Both the position numbers and the translations under genes were made by a program. Below are positions 8,194-17,164 of a stretch of DNA of 64,000 nucleotides, one piece after another. The notes beneath the pieces are model-generated. The model ran no database searches. It was not told the origin of the DNA and was given only the letters and a program-made list of their open reading frames with translations. Source of the stretch: an uncultured Muribaculaceae bacterium (GTDB lineage: Bacteria > Bacteroidota > Bacteroidia > Bacteroidales > Muribaculaceae). How positions within the stretch are numbered: position 1 is the first letter of the stretch; every line of letters begins with the position of its first letter. The DNA lies in assembly GCA_910578075.1 (NCBI GenBank), contig CAJTPK010000003.1, positions 62,001 through 126,000 of the forward strand, read 5' to 3'.

Positions 8194-8378
8194 ATTACCA
8201 CATCTCGCTATCTTTGCCTCAGAGCGTGTTTTGTTTTAGAAGACTTCGGCGATTGCTTTGCAATTCTTGGTTCGGGCGGCGATTTGGCTCATATTGTGTA
8301 GATTTTTAAGGTATTCGCCGATTTAACCAATTCGTCGGCTATCTCCTCGGAGGAGAGTTTGATGTAGTCCATGAAGAA
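8194..8378 (-). pseudogene. 3' relic of a tyrosine recombinase (integrase), copy 2, interrupted
   Basis: On the minus strand this matches the last part of relic 1 (6554-6640 region): the stop context, an ARTK-coding stretch, and DYIKLSSEEIADE. Two foreign stretches of about 50 and 47 nt interrupt the match (about 8215-8264 and 8286-8332). Both inserts end in AATT and contain a similar TTCGSCGATT core. The relic lies in the same orientation as copy 1, on the far side of the MarR cassette. Confidence 0.6.
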
Positions 8379-8391
8379 CTCCGATGAATAT

Positions 8392-8766
8392 TCAATTTTG
8401 CTTGGAGGGATTATCTGATACAAGTAAATCGCGTAGGACTACGGCATTGTTGTGAGCAATGTCATGCGATGAGTAAATAAGCGTGACTTTTGGCTTGTCA
8501 CTTATAACCTTTTTCAGATTGGCAAAGGCTGGATTCGATAACAACTCCTGCCTGTATCTCTTCTCAAATTCGGTCCATTCCGTCTGCGGATTGGCATGAA
8601 ACCATTCACGCAATTCAGTCGATGGGGCTATCTCCTTGTCCCACCAGTCATAATGGAATGTTTCGTGCGATAGACCTCTCGGCCATAGTCGGTCGATATA
8701 TATTCTGAACCCGTCGTCAGCAGATGCGGGTTCATAAGCCCGTTTTATGTTTATAATCTGTTCCAT
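8392..8766 (-). CDS. DUF488 (YeaO-like) family protein
   Basis: This 124-aa protein has the family signatures RIYIDRLWPRGLS (about residues 21-33), REWFHANPQTEWTEFEKRYRQEL (about 53-75) and the C-terminal VTLIYSSHDIAHNNAVVLRDLL. The length is typical. DUF488 proteins are small, widely distributed and without an agreed biochemical function. It is a single gene oriented against the preceding cassette. Confidence 0.9.
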   Translation of the reverse strand: MEQIINIKRAYEPASADDGFRIYIDRLWPRGLSHETFHYDWWDKEIAPSTELREWFHANPQTEWTEFEKRYRQELLSNPAFANLKKVISDKPKVTLIYSSHDIAHNNAVVLRDLLVSDNPSKQN

Positions 8767-9189
8767 ATAAAGGGAACAAATCAGGACTGAATATGTTGCC
8801 CCATTTAAGGCTTTGATTTACTTATAGGTGTTTTCTCATTTGCTATATCTGCTTCAGTGATTTTTTAGGGGATTGCCTAAAATCCTGTCCGAAATGAACA
8901 GGCTGGGATAGGAACAATGTTCCGGTGACTGGTACCGTATTGGTTATGACGGTCGCCAAAACAGCCTCACCAAAACTGTCTCGTGAAATGTAGTCCCGAA
9001 TATATCATATGTCAGTGACTTTTATTAACTTTGCGGTGAGTACGAGTGCTTCGCAATGCGCACCGGCTTCACCGACTTGCGCTCTCGGCTCACTCGCGAA
9101 TTTATGAAATCCCGGATGTGCCGCCGCGTGTGGAATACGTGAAAATTCCGACCGGATAATTGATAATAGAAATAATAGAACTTCTTGAC
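8767..9189. other. Intergenic stretch with a promoter
   Basis: No gene is supported. A clear -7 box TTAACTTTGC lies at about 9024-9033 on the plus strand, about 155 nt before the next gene. After it, the short frame from 9056 reads MRTGFTDLRSRLTREFMKS, which resembles a minus-strand frame near 4650; it is probably debris rather than a gene. Confidence 0.4.
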
Positions 9190-9645
9190 ATGGAGATAAT
9201 ATCTTTGAGAAAGAACCCTGAATTCCTTGAAAGTGCAATTGTCTACTTTCAAGAGAAGTGGGCTACTGAAGACTCTATGGCTGTCTACGACGATTGTATG
9301 CGTCATTGCATAGATGCTGCCAATCCTCTGCCGCAATGGTATCTGCTGGTCGATGGCGGCAGAATAATCGGTTGTGCCGGATTGGTAACAAATGATTTCA
9401 ATTCTCGCATGGACCTATACCCGTGGTTGGCAGCACTGTATGTCGAAGAGGATTGTCGTGGAAAAGGTTGTGGTAAAATGCTAATTGAACATGTAGTAAA
9501 GGATGCAGGATTGCTCGGCTTCAAAAACCTGTATCTATGCACCGACCATATCGGATTCTATGAACGATTCGGCTTTGATTTCATCGGCTTTTGCTATCAT
9601 CCGTGGGGTGAGAAAACACGGATCTATCATTTAGAACTTACCTGA
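9190..9645 (+). CDS. GNAT-family N-acetyltransferase
   Basis: This 151-aa protein starts at the ATG at 9190 (MEIISLRKNPEF); an upstream start ten codons earlier lacks support. It has GRIIGCAGLV (beta4), LYVEEDCRGKGCGKMLIEHVV with a complete R-G-K-G-C-G-K acetyl-CoA loop, and the C-terminal YERFGFDFIGF. It is typical of GNATs acting on small molecules or antibiotics, but the substrate cannot be read. It is followed on the same strand by an inositol-monophosphatase-like gene about 60 bp downstream. Confidence 0.9.
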   Translation: MEIISLRKNPEFLESAIVYFQEKWATEDSMAVYDDCMRHCIDAANPLPQWYLLVDGGRIIGCAGLVTNDFNSRMDLYPWLAALYVEEDCRGKGCGKMLIEHVVKDAGLLGFKNLYLCTDHIGFYERFGFDFIGFCYHPWGEKTRIYHLELT

Positions 9646-9706
9646 TTGAAAATGTTTATGGTTATGGATATCATGGCTTTGAGCCAAAGGCAATATTGAT
9701 GTGAAT

Positions 9707-10510
9707 ATGAAACTGAATTATAATCTACGCAACATATCTCAAGAGTATCAGTCATTCCTGACTGCGGCATTTACTATGGCGGAAAATGCCGGGGAAATTC
9801 ATATGCGATATTTCCGTAAAAGAGACCTTGAACAGTCAACAAAACTCAACGACAGCGATGTTGTGACAATAGCCGATAAAGAAGCGGAGGCTTTTATTTT
9901 GAATTTCATACACCATAATTTTCCCCTGCATGGAATTATTTCAGAGGAGTCTGGAAGTGATCATGATGAAAGAGAATGGCGTTGGGTGATAGACCCTCTT
10001 GATGGCACAACCAACTTCTCTGCGGGTCTTCCGACGTTCTGTGTGTCGATTGCTTTGGAACGCAATAAAGAAACCGTACTTGGGGTTGTATATGCCCCAT
10101 ATCTCCGAGAATGTTTCTATGCTGTCAAAGGGGCAGGAGCCTGGCTGAATGGTACTCAAATCCACTGTTCTGATAAATCGGAAATGTCCAAGGCTGTTGT
10201 TGCCACAGGTATGCCATACGACAGAAACGATAATTCTGACAATAATCTTGCTGAAATCTGTCGTATGGCTCTATGTGTCAGAGGTGTCAGGCGTATGGGG
10301 TCGGCAGCAATAGATCTTTGTTATACAGCTGCCGGATTCTTTGATGCATATTGGGAATTAAATCTCAACCGTTGGGATGTCGCTGCCGGACAGCTTATAG
10401 CCGCAGAGGCAGGTGTAATCATTGAGTCAATTCGCTCAAACCGGAATCATTCTATCCTTGCTTCCGTCCCCAGTCTTCATTTGGCAATGCGCCAAGTCCT
10501 TTTGTCGTAG
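9707..10510 (+). CDS. Inositol-monophosphatase-family phosphatase
   Basis: This 267-aa protein carries the metal-binding motifs of the IMPase superfamily: GIISEESGSD (Glu, metal 1), WVIDPLDGTTNFSAGLP (the DPxDGT signature) and LNRWDVAAGQLIAAEAG near the C-terminus (WDxAAG). It hydrolyses a phosphomonoester in a Mg2+-dependent manner; inositol phosphate, PAP or sugar phosphates are all possible within this family. The ATG at 9707 is chosen over the GTG two codons upstream. It may be cotranscribed with AlkD, which begins 20 bp after its stop. Confidence 0.9.
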   Translation: MKLNYNLRNISQEYQSFLTAAFTMAENAGEIHMRYFRKRDLEQSTKLNDSDVVTIADKEAEAFILNFIHHNFPLHGIISEESGSDHDEREWRWVIDPLDGTTNFSAGLPTFCVSIALERNKETVLGVVYAPYLRECFYAVKGAGAWLNGTQIHCSDKSEMSKAVVATGMPYDRNDNSDNNLAEICRMALCVRGVRRMGSAAIDLCYTAAGFFDAYWELNLNRWDVAAGQLIAAEAGVIIESIRSNRNHSILASVPSLHLAMRQVLLS

Positions 10511-10530
10511 ACAGATCCATTGATGAAAAT

Positions 10531-11274
10531 ATGATTAAAGCTGAAGGAATAGAAGAGATTCTGCTTGGCATGTCTGATGAACGACAGGCTCGTCAAGCAC
10601 TTCGATTTTTCAAGACAGGTCCCGGAGAATATGGAGAGGGCGACAGGTTCGTCGGGTTGCGTAATCCGCAAGTGCGCATGGTGGTAAAAGAAGCATGGCG
10701 GGATACGCCTATTTTAGAAGCCGAAAAGCTCGTGCGCTCTCCTCTCCACGAAGTGCGCCTATGTGGTCTGTTGATAATGGTTGAGCAATACCTCAAGGCA
10801 ATGAAGAAAAAAGACCGGAAGACCATGAATAGGATTTTTGATAAATATATCACCCTTTATCAGTATATCAACAATTGGGATTTGGTTGACTTGTCGGCAA
10901 TTAAGATCGTGGGGAATCATGAAGTCCTTAATCCTGATATCACCTTGATGGATGAATGGATCACCCCGGGGGCGCATACCATATGGCAGCAGCGCATTGC
11001 CATGGTAAGCACATGGATGCTTACCCGTAATGATCATCCGGAAGTTTGTTTCCAGCGCGCTGAATATCTATTGTCGAGCCCTCATGATCTGTTGCATAAA
11101 GCAGCGGGATGGATGCTTCGGGAGACATGGAAGAAAGGGTACAGAGACGAAATGCGTGATTTCCTTGAAGAAAACATAAACGCCATGCCTTCCGTAATGT
11201 TGAGCTACGCTTGCGAGCAAATGCCGGTTGACGAACGCCACGATTGGCAGCAGAAACGGAAAACAGCCCGATGA
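10531..11274 (+). CDS. AlkD-like DNA alkylation repair protein
   Basis: This 247-aa all-helical HEAT-like repeat protein matches the AlkD family: RQALRFFKTGPGEYGEGDRFVGLRNP near the N-terminus, then VRLCGLLIMVEQY, YINNWDLVDLSA (the WD and adjacent residues of the DNA-binding concavity) and EICFQRAEYLL-like repeats, ending with MLSYACEQM. Characterised members excise bulky or cationic alkyl adducts such as N3- and N7-alkylpurines. The 20-bp gap from the preceding phosphatase gene suggests one transcript. Confidence 0.9.
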   Translation: MIKAEGIEEILLGMSDERQARQALRFFKTGPGEYGEGDRFVGLRNPQVRMVVKEAWRDTPILEAEKLVRSPLHEVRLCGLLIMVEQYLKAMKKKDRKTMNRIFDKYITLYQYINNWDLVDLSAIKIVGNHEVLNPDITLMDEWITPGAHTIWQQRIAMVSTWMLTRNDHPEVCFQRAEYLLSSPHDLLHKAAGWMLRETWKKGYRDEMRDFLEENINAMPSVMLSYACEQMPVDERHDWQQKRKTAR

Positions 11275-11311
11275 TATTTCTTTTAAAACGATTCCTGATC
11301 AATCAGTTGTT

Positions 11312-13867
11312 TCAGAAGCGGAGTTGGAGGGTGGCGAGTATGTTGCGGGGGCGGAGCTGGAAGGAGTGTTCAGTGCGGGATAGGGTTCCGTAAGTCACGT
11401 ACTTGTATTGGCGCTTATTGAGCAGGTTGTTGGCCGTGAGAGACAGACGCACTTTGCTGCTTACATGCCATACGGCTGATGCGTCGAGAAGAATGAGATT
11501 CTCAATGTTGCCTTCAGGAAATCTGGTGAGGAAGTGTTCTGCTCCGAATGTGAATTGCCAACAGTCTTGAGGAATTACAGTGGCGTAGAGCTTCTGATTG
11601 AATGCCACGGTGTTGTTCTTGATCTCACCAATTCTCAGTCGGGAGAATCCATAGTTGGCGTCATAGTTCACAGAAAGCCACCTGAAAAGACTACCCTTGA
11701 AATATGGTTTTACGTTCAGTGTCTGCTGGCTGTAATCTTCAATAATGTTGTCTCGCATTGAAGATGCCGAACTTGTAGAGGCATTCATATCCAGACCGAC
11801 CACCATCCGGCTATGACCGAGTCCTTTGCTTACGCCACCGTTTATGCTCCAGAAATGATTTCCCGAAAGCTTGTCAGCATATGTTGACACAATGAAATCA
11901 TCTATAAACAACTGGTTTGACATGATTGAGCTCCGGCTGTAATTATAGCTGAAGGATGCATTGGCAAAGAAAGATGATAAAGGGTTACGGTATTTGTAGT
12001 TCACCGTAGCTGCTGCCTTATGAGAATACTCGTCAATATCGTTGGCAATGAATAGATTACGATAGTCTGATAAAACTGGCGCCGATATATTCATGTATGC
12101 CTGTGGTGAATTTAGTTTATATGCAAGGGAAGCTGATATCTCACTCTTTGCGGATGTCTTCTTGCGAATATAAAAAGTGGGCATGAGGTTGATGTAATTG
12201 TGTTGGCCGTTGATGCCGTGGTACAGCCATTTTACCGGTATTTTTGCCGATAACAGCCAGCTGTTGCGGTTATAGTCAATCTGAGGAGTCAGATAGAGAT
12301 TTGACAGGAATGCGTTGTATTCTGCATTGTTGTCAAAATTCCCCATTCCTATGAGTGACAGATCCATACTATGATAGTTCAAGTCGATACCTCCATTGAC
12401 ATAGAATTTCCAGAAGCGGCCAAGTTTGCCCCAGCGTGATTCGGTGGTGCTCCGGAAATCTGTAACGCCAACGTTTTGGGTAGTATTTTCTCCGCCATTT
12501 ACAAACAGTCTGTCAGGACGGTACGAGAATGAATTTCGCGATGTCAGTTCAAAAAGCTTCTTATCATTGCGCTTCACGAGCTTCAGATCATTTGTCACCG
12601 ACAAATTACGGCGATGGATCCGTTGGTCAAGGTCAAACGAACCTGTTATTATAGAGTTTGAGTTTTCCCATACCCCTTCAATTATAAATTTATCCTTAAG
12701 GAAATAGTCACGTTTGTTAATCTGCATGTTGAACTGAGCCGAAACATCATGGCTCTGTGTGCGGAGGCTGTTGTTTTGTGTGAATTCCGGAATGGAGGGG
12801 TTGAAATAATCCGTATGTATTCCGGAAGTATAGTCGAGACGGTCGCCTACATAATTCAGTTTGAATCGCATAGACGTGTCGCCACGCTTCCATGCAGTAA
12901 TGGAATTTGCGAGCCATGACAAATTATCGCGGGTGCGTTTCTCGCTTAAAGGAGCATTGATGATGTCGGCTGCTATGTATTCAGGCCACAACGACTCCGA
13001 ATAGCCGGTGAATGACATATCGCTGAAATCATGCTCCGTTATCTGCTCATCCGGATTCCATCCGGTATTTCCACAGCGTAATGTCAGAATATTCTGCACT
13101 TTCGGCGCTATCCTCATGGCATATAGCGATCCATCGTAAAGCCAGGGCTGAACACCCGTACCGGCTTTGGCGACACCTACCCATTTACCCTTTGCGCCTT
13201 CATTCAGCTTGATATTTATACCAGCCTCTTCCGGAAAATCAATGCCTTCAAGAGCTTTTACAGGCTGATGCTTTTCCATCACTTCCACCGACTTCACATC
13301 CTTATGTGATATATTATTGGTGGCGAGACCATATTGCCCGTCAAGAAAGTCATCACCATCGATATAAAATTTATTTATCCGCTTCCCCTGATACTTGATG
13401 GTTCCGTTCTCCTCAACTTTGATGCCCGGCAGGCGTTTGATAACATCGATAATAGCATTGTCGGAGGCGTTGGCATAACGAGCTACATTGAATACAAGAG
13501 TATCGCCTTTGGCATAGATATCGGGAGCTTGCACAATGACATCTTTCAACAGCGTGGTCTTATGCCACATCGCCACACCCTGCGCAAAATCATAGTCGCG
13601 TGGCAGTTTCAATGTCTCATAACCCATACAGCGGAATGAGACAGAATCAGTTGTGTCTGATATCTTGATTTTAAATGCACCTGTGGCATCAGATGATGCG
13701 AATGATGTCACCCGGCCTTGGCGATTTAAGGCTTGCACAACCGCTCCTGCTATCGGTTTGCGGCTTTCTCCGTCAACTATTGTTCCGGCAGCCGATTCCG
13801 GTACTGCCGCCGAAACCGACAGCAGTCCGAGGAACAGGCAAAGTATGAAAAAATTGTATCTTGTCAT
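11312..13867 (-). CDS. Outer-membrane beta-barrel receptor with carboxypeptidase-like regulatory domain
   Basis: This 851-aa protein has a signal peptide (about residues 1-20, ending SVSAAV), a carboxypeptidase-regulatory-like domain (GTIVDGESRKPIAGAVVQAL, about 28-105), a plug-like region (VIKRLPGIKVEENGTIKYQGKRINKFYIDGDDF, about 138-170) and a long C-terminal barrel of the TonB-receptor-like type ending in an aromatic-rich strand (ATLQLRF). Its start overlaps the GLPGLI gene stop by 4 bp, so the two form an operon with GLPGLI first. The substrate is unknown. A two-component system is transcribed divergently from the same intergenic region and may control the pair. Confidence 0.85.
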   Translation of the reverse strand: MTRYNFFILCLFLGLLSVSAAVPESAAGTIVDGESRKPIAGAVVQALNRQGRVTSFASSDATGAFKIKISDTTDSVSFRCMGYETLKLPRDYDFAQGVAMWHKTTLLKDVIVQAPDIYAKGDTLVFNVARYANASDNAIIDVIKRLPGIKVEENGTIKYQGKRINKFYIDGDDFLDGQYGLATNNISHKDVKSVEVMEKHQPVKALEGIDFPEEAGINIKLNEGAKGKWVGVAKAGTGVQPWLYDGSLYAMRIAPKVQNILTLRCGNTGWNPDEQITEHDFSDMSFTGYSESLWPEYIAADIINAPLSEKRTRDNLSWLANSITAWKRGDTSMRFKLNYVGDRLDYTSGIHTDYFNPSIPEFTQNNSLRTQSHDVSAQFNMQINKRDYFLKDKFIIEGVWENSNSIITGSFDLDQRIHRRNLSVTNDLKLVKRNDKKLFELTSRNSFSYRPDRLFVNGGENTTQNVGVTDFRSTTESRWGKLGRFWKFYVNGGIDLNYHSMDLSLIGMGNFDNNAEYNAFLSNLYLTPQIDYNRNSWLLSAKIPVKWLYHGINGQHNYINLMPTFYIRKKTSAKSEISASLAYKLNSPQAYMNISAPVLSDYRNLFIANDIDEYSHKAAATVNYKYRNPLSSFFANASFSYNYSRSSIMSNQLFIDDFIVSTYADKLSGNHFWSINGGVSKGLGHSRMVVGLDMNASTSSASSMRDNIIEDYSQQTLNVKPYFKGSLFRWLSVNYDANYGFSRLRIGEIKNNTVAFNQKLYATVIPQDCWQFTFGAEHFLTRFPEGNIENLILLDASAVWHVSSKVRLSLTANNLLNKRQYKYVTYGTLSRTEHSFQLRPRNILATLQLRF

Positions 13868-14745
13868 TTCTTCCAGTCGCGTTCAATGTAATCGAAAGGT
13901 AGTTCAATAGGGTCATAAGCATCCAGACACGGATTTCCGGCTTCGTCAGTAACAGTGATGTGCCCATGTCCTCCGGCTTCATAATAAGCATAAGGATTTA
14001 CGTCATAGCGGTTCTTCGCATCATAATACTTGGCACGTCCTGTAGTGTTGTATGGCACCTTATAAATTGTGATAGGTCTGTCCGCATTTGATTTTATTCC
14101 GATACATTCAAATAGATAATGCCCCTCTTTGTCGGAAGCTTTCATTATAAGTCCCGGTAATCCATGTAGTTTCCACGGTCCTTCCATCAGAGGAATATCC
14201 TCCGTGTAGAAAGCTGTCCATTCCCGTCCACGGAAATTGCATACCGCGGAGTGGCATTCATATCCAAGCACGTTGGTGACGCTGTCAGTAAGTTCCCATT
14301 CAAGTTCCGGCATTTCCTCCTCATAGCGGAACCAGTCCATACATATCTTTTCTGTATGTGTCAGTTTTCCATGGGGATAGTTTTTGAATATGGTCATGAA
14401 CTCGCCGGTAGAGAGTTTGCCATCCATGGCAGCTTCCGCCACTTGCTCCGGTGTTATTTTCATCAGTAATGAATCCACTGTGAGATTCTTGTAGCTGGAA
14501 AATTTAGACAGTCCGTCAGGTCCGATTTGCAGAAGCATCTGATCTGCCGTGTAATTGTCCTTCAGTTGACCGGTCGTGTCGTTACACCATTTGTAGTCAT
14601 ATACGAACTCCATTGTTTCCGGTGCTATGGTCTCGGTTTCAGGCACACTGCTCGGGAATATGCCGAGAGTGCGGCGTAGCACTTTGCCCGATGCCACCGT
14701 TGTCAGTACTATAATGACTGAGATGATAATTGATATTTTCTTCAT
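13864..14745 (-). CDS. GLPGLI family exported protein
   Basis: This 293-aa protein has an N-terminal signal peptide (MKKISIIISVIIVLTTVASG) and the family signature GLPGLI in WKLHGLPGLIMKASDKEGHY (about residues 184-203), preceded by the usual AFYTEDIPLMEGPW. The family is confined to Bacteroidetes; it is exported and of unknown role, often encoded beside a carboxypeptidase-domain outer-membrane barrel, as here. A TAACTTTGC -7 box at 14771-14779 (minus) gives a leader of about 25 nt. Confidence 0.92.
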   Translation of the reverse strand: MKKISIIISVIIVLTTVASGKVLRRTLGIFPSSVPETETIAPETMEFVYDYKWCNDTTGQLKDNYTADQMLLQIGPDGLSKFSSYKNLTVDSLLMKITPEQVAEAAMDGKLSTGEFMTIFKNYPHGKLTHTEKICMDWFRYEEEMPELEWELTDSVTNVLGYECHSAVCNFRGREWTAFYTEDIPLMEGPWKLHGLPGLIMKASDKEGHYLFECIGIKSNADRPITIYKVPYNTTGRAKYYDAKNRYDVNPYAYYEAGGHGHITVTDEAGNPCLDAYDPIELPFDYIERDWKK

Positions 14746-14770
14746 TTTACTTGCGTTTTTGTTTTACGAT

Positions 14771-14779
14771 GCAAAGTTA
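14771..14779 (-). promoter_or_regulatory. -7 box of the GLPGLI/barrel operon
   Basis: TAACTTTGC on the minus strand, about 25 nt before the GLPGLI start. It shares the 165-bp intergenic region with the opposing histidine-kinase promoter. Confidence 0.6.
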
Positions 14780-14898
14780 CAGACGTCTCATGTCTCCTGA
14801 CGAAAATTATCATTACTCAAATATTATAGAATTATTACTAAATTATTACTGCACATAAATTATCCATAAACTCAGCTATTTATATAGCATATTATGAT

Positions 14899-14906
14899 TA
14901 AATTTG
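14899..14906 (+). promoter_or_regulatory. -7 box almost touching the histidine-kinase start codon
   Basis: TAAATTTG ends exactly four bases before the ATG at 14911. This predicts transcription starting at the A of the ATG, so the two-component mRNA is probably leaderless. Confidence 0.6.
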
Positions 14907-14910
14907 CATC

Positions 14911-16380
14911 ATGGAAAAGAAGATAAAGACACTCTATATATTATCAATCGTTGCCATACTCGCTTTTCTCGGGATGCAGGTGTATTGGCTATATGGTCGT
15001 TATGAATATTCTCTATCTGAATATGAGAATATTCAGATAGAGAATATTTCAAATGCCATAACAGAATATAATAATGAAAGGGCAAAACATTCAGCGGTAA
15101 AGAAAATAGCCAGGACACAGTCTTCATATCAGATGAATACAGATGTTGACTCTGCCGGAAACCGGCGGCGTACAGTTACTGTGACTACAAAGGAGATTGA
15201 CGGCCGTAAATTTTTGGGGATAGCGGAGGAACGCAAACTGACACCCGAAGAAATGAAAAAACTTCAGGAACTGGTAATGGATTCTCTTGACATGGTTGAT
15301 GCAAAGATAGCCACAGTCGATGCCTCGGGCGCTCCCTCTGACGGAGTTGCATGGAACGCCATGAGAAATTTTGATAATGAGATACAATCACCCTTCACCA
15401 CAGAAGGGATAGACTCTATTTTACGAAAGGGTAACCTCAATGCTGTAATCACTTTGGTCTTGCAGGACAGCGTGACATGGGAGCCTGTTGCCATACGTCA
15501 TTCTTCGGTAGTCTCCCCCCGGTTCAAGGTCATAACCCCTTATTCCGAACTCGAAAAGAAAGCGGTTGTGATTGAATGTGAGATTCCCTCCTCGGAGATA
15601 TTGAGCAGTATGGGTTGGACTTTGGCATTGGCTGTGGTTCTCTCGTTGTTCCTTATCCTTTGTCTTGTATGGCAGATCAATACCATCGTCAGGCTGACGC
15701 GACTTGACAAGATGCGCAACTCGTTTATCACCACAATGATTCATGAGCTGAAACGTCCAATTTCGACATTGAAAATGTGTGTTTCCGGAATTGATAATGA
15801 TAAATTGATGGAAGATGCCCAGCTACGCCATGAGCTTACGGGCGAGACACGCAAAGCCCTCGACAACCTCTCTGCATACTTTTCAAAACTGCGTGACATA
15901 ACTTTCAATAATGTCGATCAGATTCCATTGAATGTCACATCAATCAACCTATTTGAACTTGTGGATAGTGTGATTACTTCCATTCAATTGCCAAGTTCCA
16001 AGAATGTTGTATTTGAAAACAATGTGCCATGCAAGTTGGAGGTGTCTGCTGACCGTTCTCATCTTATGAATATCCTTACGAATTTGATTGAGAATGCTGT
16101 CAAGTATTCCGGTGAAGATGTAATGATTAAAATATATGCCGAAGCAATTTCGGAGGGTATAAAGATTTTGGTTGAGGACAATGGCAATGGTATAGCCTCT
16201 ACAGATCAAAGTAAAATTTTCAACCGGTTCTATCGTGGCAAGGCATCGACAACAGACATTCCCGGCATGGGATTGGGACTTGCATACGTAAAACTTCTGA
16301 CAGACGCACATGGAGGCGAAATCTCCGTTGAGAGCACCGAAGGTGTCGGCTCATCATTCTCTATAAAACTACCGCAATGA
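14911..16380 (+). CDS. Membrane sensor histidine kinase
   Basis: This 489-aa kinase has two membrane segments (about residues 8-27 and 230-252) flanking a periplasmic sensor region of about 200 residues that I do not recognise. The cytoplasmic part has the H-box MIHELKRPISTLK with His278, the N-box NLIENAVKYS with Asn395, DNGNGI and GMGLGLAYVK. Layout and length resemble the RprX-type kinases of Bacteroides. Its stop overlaps the response-regulator start by 4 bp. Codons 32-46 are encoded by a perfect 44-nt hairpin palindrome, an unusual feature. It may sense an envelope signal linked to the divergent GLPGLI/barrel operon. Confidence 0.93.
   Translation: MEKKIKTLYILSIVAILAFLGMQVYWLYGRYEYSLSEYENIQIENISNAITEYNNERAKHSAVKKIARTQSSYQMNTDVDSAGNRRRTVTVTTKEIDGRKFLGIAEERKLTPEEMKKLQELVMDSLDMVDAKIATVDASGAPSDGVAWNAMRNFDNEIQSPFTTEGIDSILRKGNLNAVITLVLQDSVTWEPVAIRHSSVVSPRFKVITPYSELEKKAVVIECEIPSSEILSSMGWTLALAVVLSLFLILCLVWQINTIVRLTRLDKMRNSFITTMIHELKRPISTLKMCVSGIDNDKLMEDAQLRHELTGETRKALDNLSAYFSKLRDITFNNVDQIPLNVTSINLFELVDSVITSIQLPSSKNVVFENNVPCKLEVSADRSHLMNILTNLIENAVKYSGEDVMIKIYAEAISEGIKILVEDNGNGIASTDQSKIFNRFYRGKASTTDIPGMGLGLAYVKLLTDAHGGEISVESTEGVGSSFSIKLPQ
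15005..15048. repeat. Perfect 44-nt palindrome inside the histidine-kinase gene
   Basis: The 20-nt arms 15005-15024 (AATATTCTCTATCTGAATAT) and 15029-15048 are exact reverse complements around the 4-nt loop GAGA. It lies 94 nt after the start codon, so the mRNA would carry a strong 20-bp hairpin just downstream of initiation. Because of the symmetry both strands encode the peptide SLSEY..IQIENI. Confidence 0.9.
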
Positions 16381-17039
16381 AAAAGATACTGCTTGTAGAC
16401 GATGACCTCAAAAACTCAATGCTTCTCAAACGTTTTATCGAGGCGGAAGGTTATGAGGTGACATATGCTCCCAATGGCAGGGTGGGGTTGGAATTATACC
16501 GGGAAATCCACCCGGAATTGATTCTTCTTGATATAAACATGCCGGAGATGAATGGTTTCGAGGTGGCGAAGACAATTAGAGAGACAGATCGTCGTGTGCT
16601 TATTTTCTTCCTTACAGACCGCACAGACAAAGTGGATCGTCTTTACGGTTTCAAACTTAAAGGTAATGACTATATCCCCAAACCATTCTATCCTGAAGAA
16701 TTGATAGCAAAAATTAACGAACGGTTTGAGAGCGACATAACATCGCAGGATGTGGAATATCAACTTGGCAACACACAGTTCCGTCCTAATCTTGCGTCCT
16801 TGACATTCAATGGCGAGACACACTCTCTTTCAGTTCGTCAGACAGAGATTCTTGCCATTCTCGCCCGGAATTTCGGCAAGGTAGTTGACCGCGACACCAT
16901 CCTCAACGCAGTATGGGGCGACAGCAGTTACGCCAACTCCCTTGCGTTGAATGTTCAGATAACCTATATTCGCAAACTTCTGGTCGATCCCACAGTAACC
17001 ATAACCTCCTTGAAAAAGAAAGGGTATGTCTTGTCATAG
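16377..17039 (+). CDS. OmpR-family response regulator
   Basis: This 220-aa regulator has a receiver domain (ILLVDDDLKN with the acidic pocket at the N-terminus; phospho-acceptor Asp52 in LLDINMPEMNG; Thr80; Lys102 in YIPKPFYPEE) and a C-terminal OmpR-type winged helix (about residues 125-220, LSVRQTEILAILARN... VQITYIRKLL). It overlaps the histidine-kinase gene by 4 bp and is its cognate partner. Likely targets are its own operon and the divergent GLPGLI/barrel operon, by location only. Confidence 0.94.
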   Translation: MKKILLVDDDLKNSMLLKRFIEAEGYEVTYAPNGRVGLELYREIHPELILLDINMPEMNGFEVAKTIRETDRRVLIFFLTDRTDKVDRLYGFKLKGNDYIPKPFYPEELIAKINERFESDITSQDVEYQLGNTQFRPNLASLTFNGETHSLSVRQTEILAILARNFGKVVDRDTILNAVWGDSSYANSLALNVQITYIRKLLVDPTVTITSLKKKGYVLS

Positions 17040-17125
17040 CCAAAACCGCTGCCATAAACTTTGCAAACGGTTTGCATTAAAATGTCGGTAATTTTACAGC
17101 AGTAAAATCAAACTGCGGAAAATAT

Positions 17126-17157
17126 CGCATTAATATGTTAGCCGCATTAATATGTTA
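17126..17157 (+). promoter_or_regulatory. Tandem 15-bp direct repeat upstream of the metal-transport genes
   Basis: CGCATTAATATGTTA occurs exactly at 17126-17140 and 17143-17157, separated by GC, so the repeats start 17 bp apart. They lie directly before the HMA-domain ATG at 17165. They could be an operator for a metal-sensing regulator; the Fur-family gene downstream is a candidate. This is inference. Confidence 0.5.
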
Positions 17158-17164
17158 TAAGAAT

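Noticed and set aside
9056..9145. 29-codon frame MRTGFTDLRSRLTREF...
   Set aside because: Too short and without support; its similarity to a frame near 4650 suggests shared debris rather than a gene.
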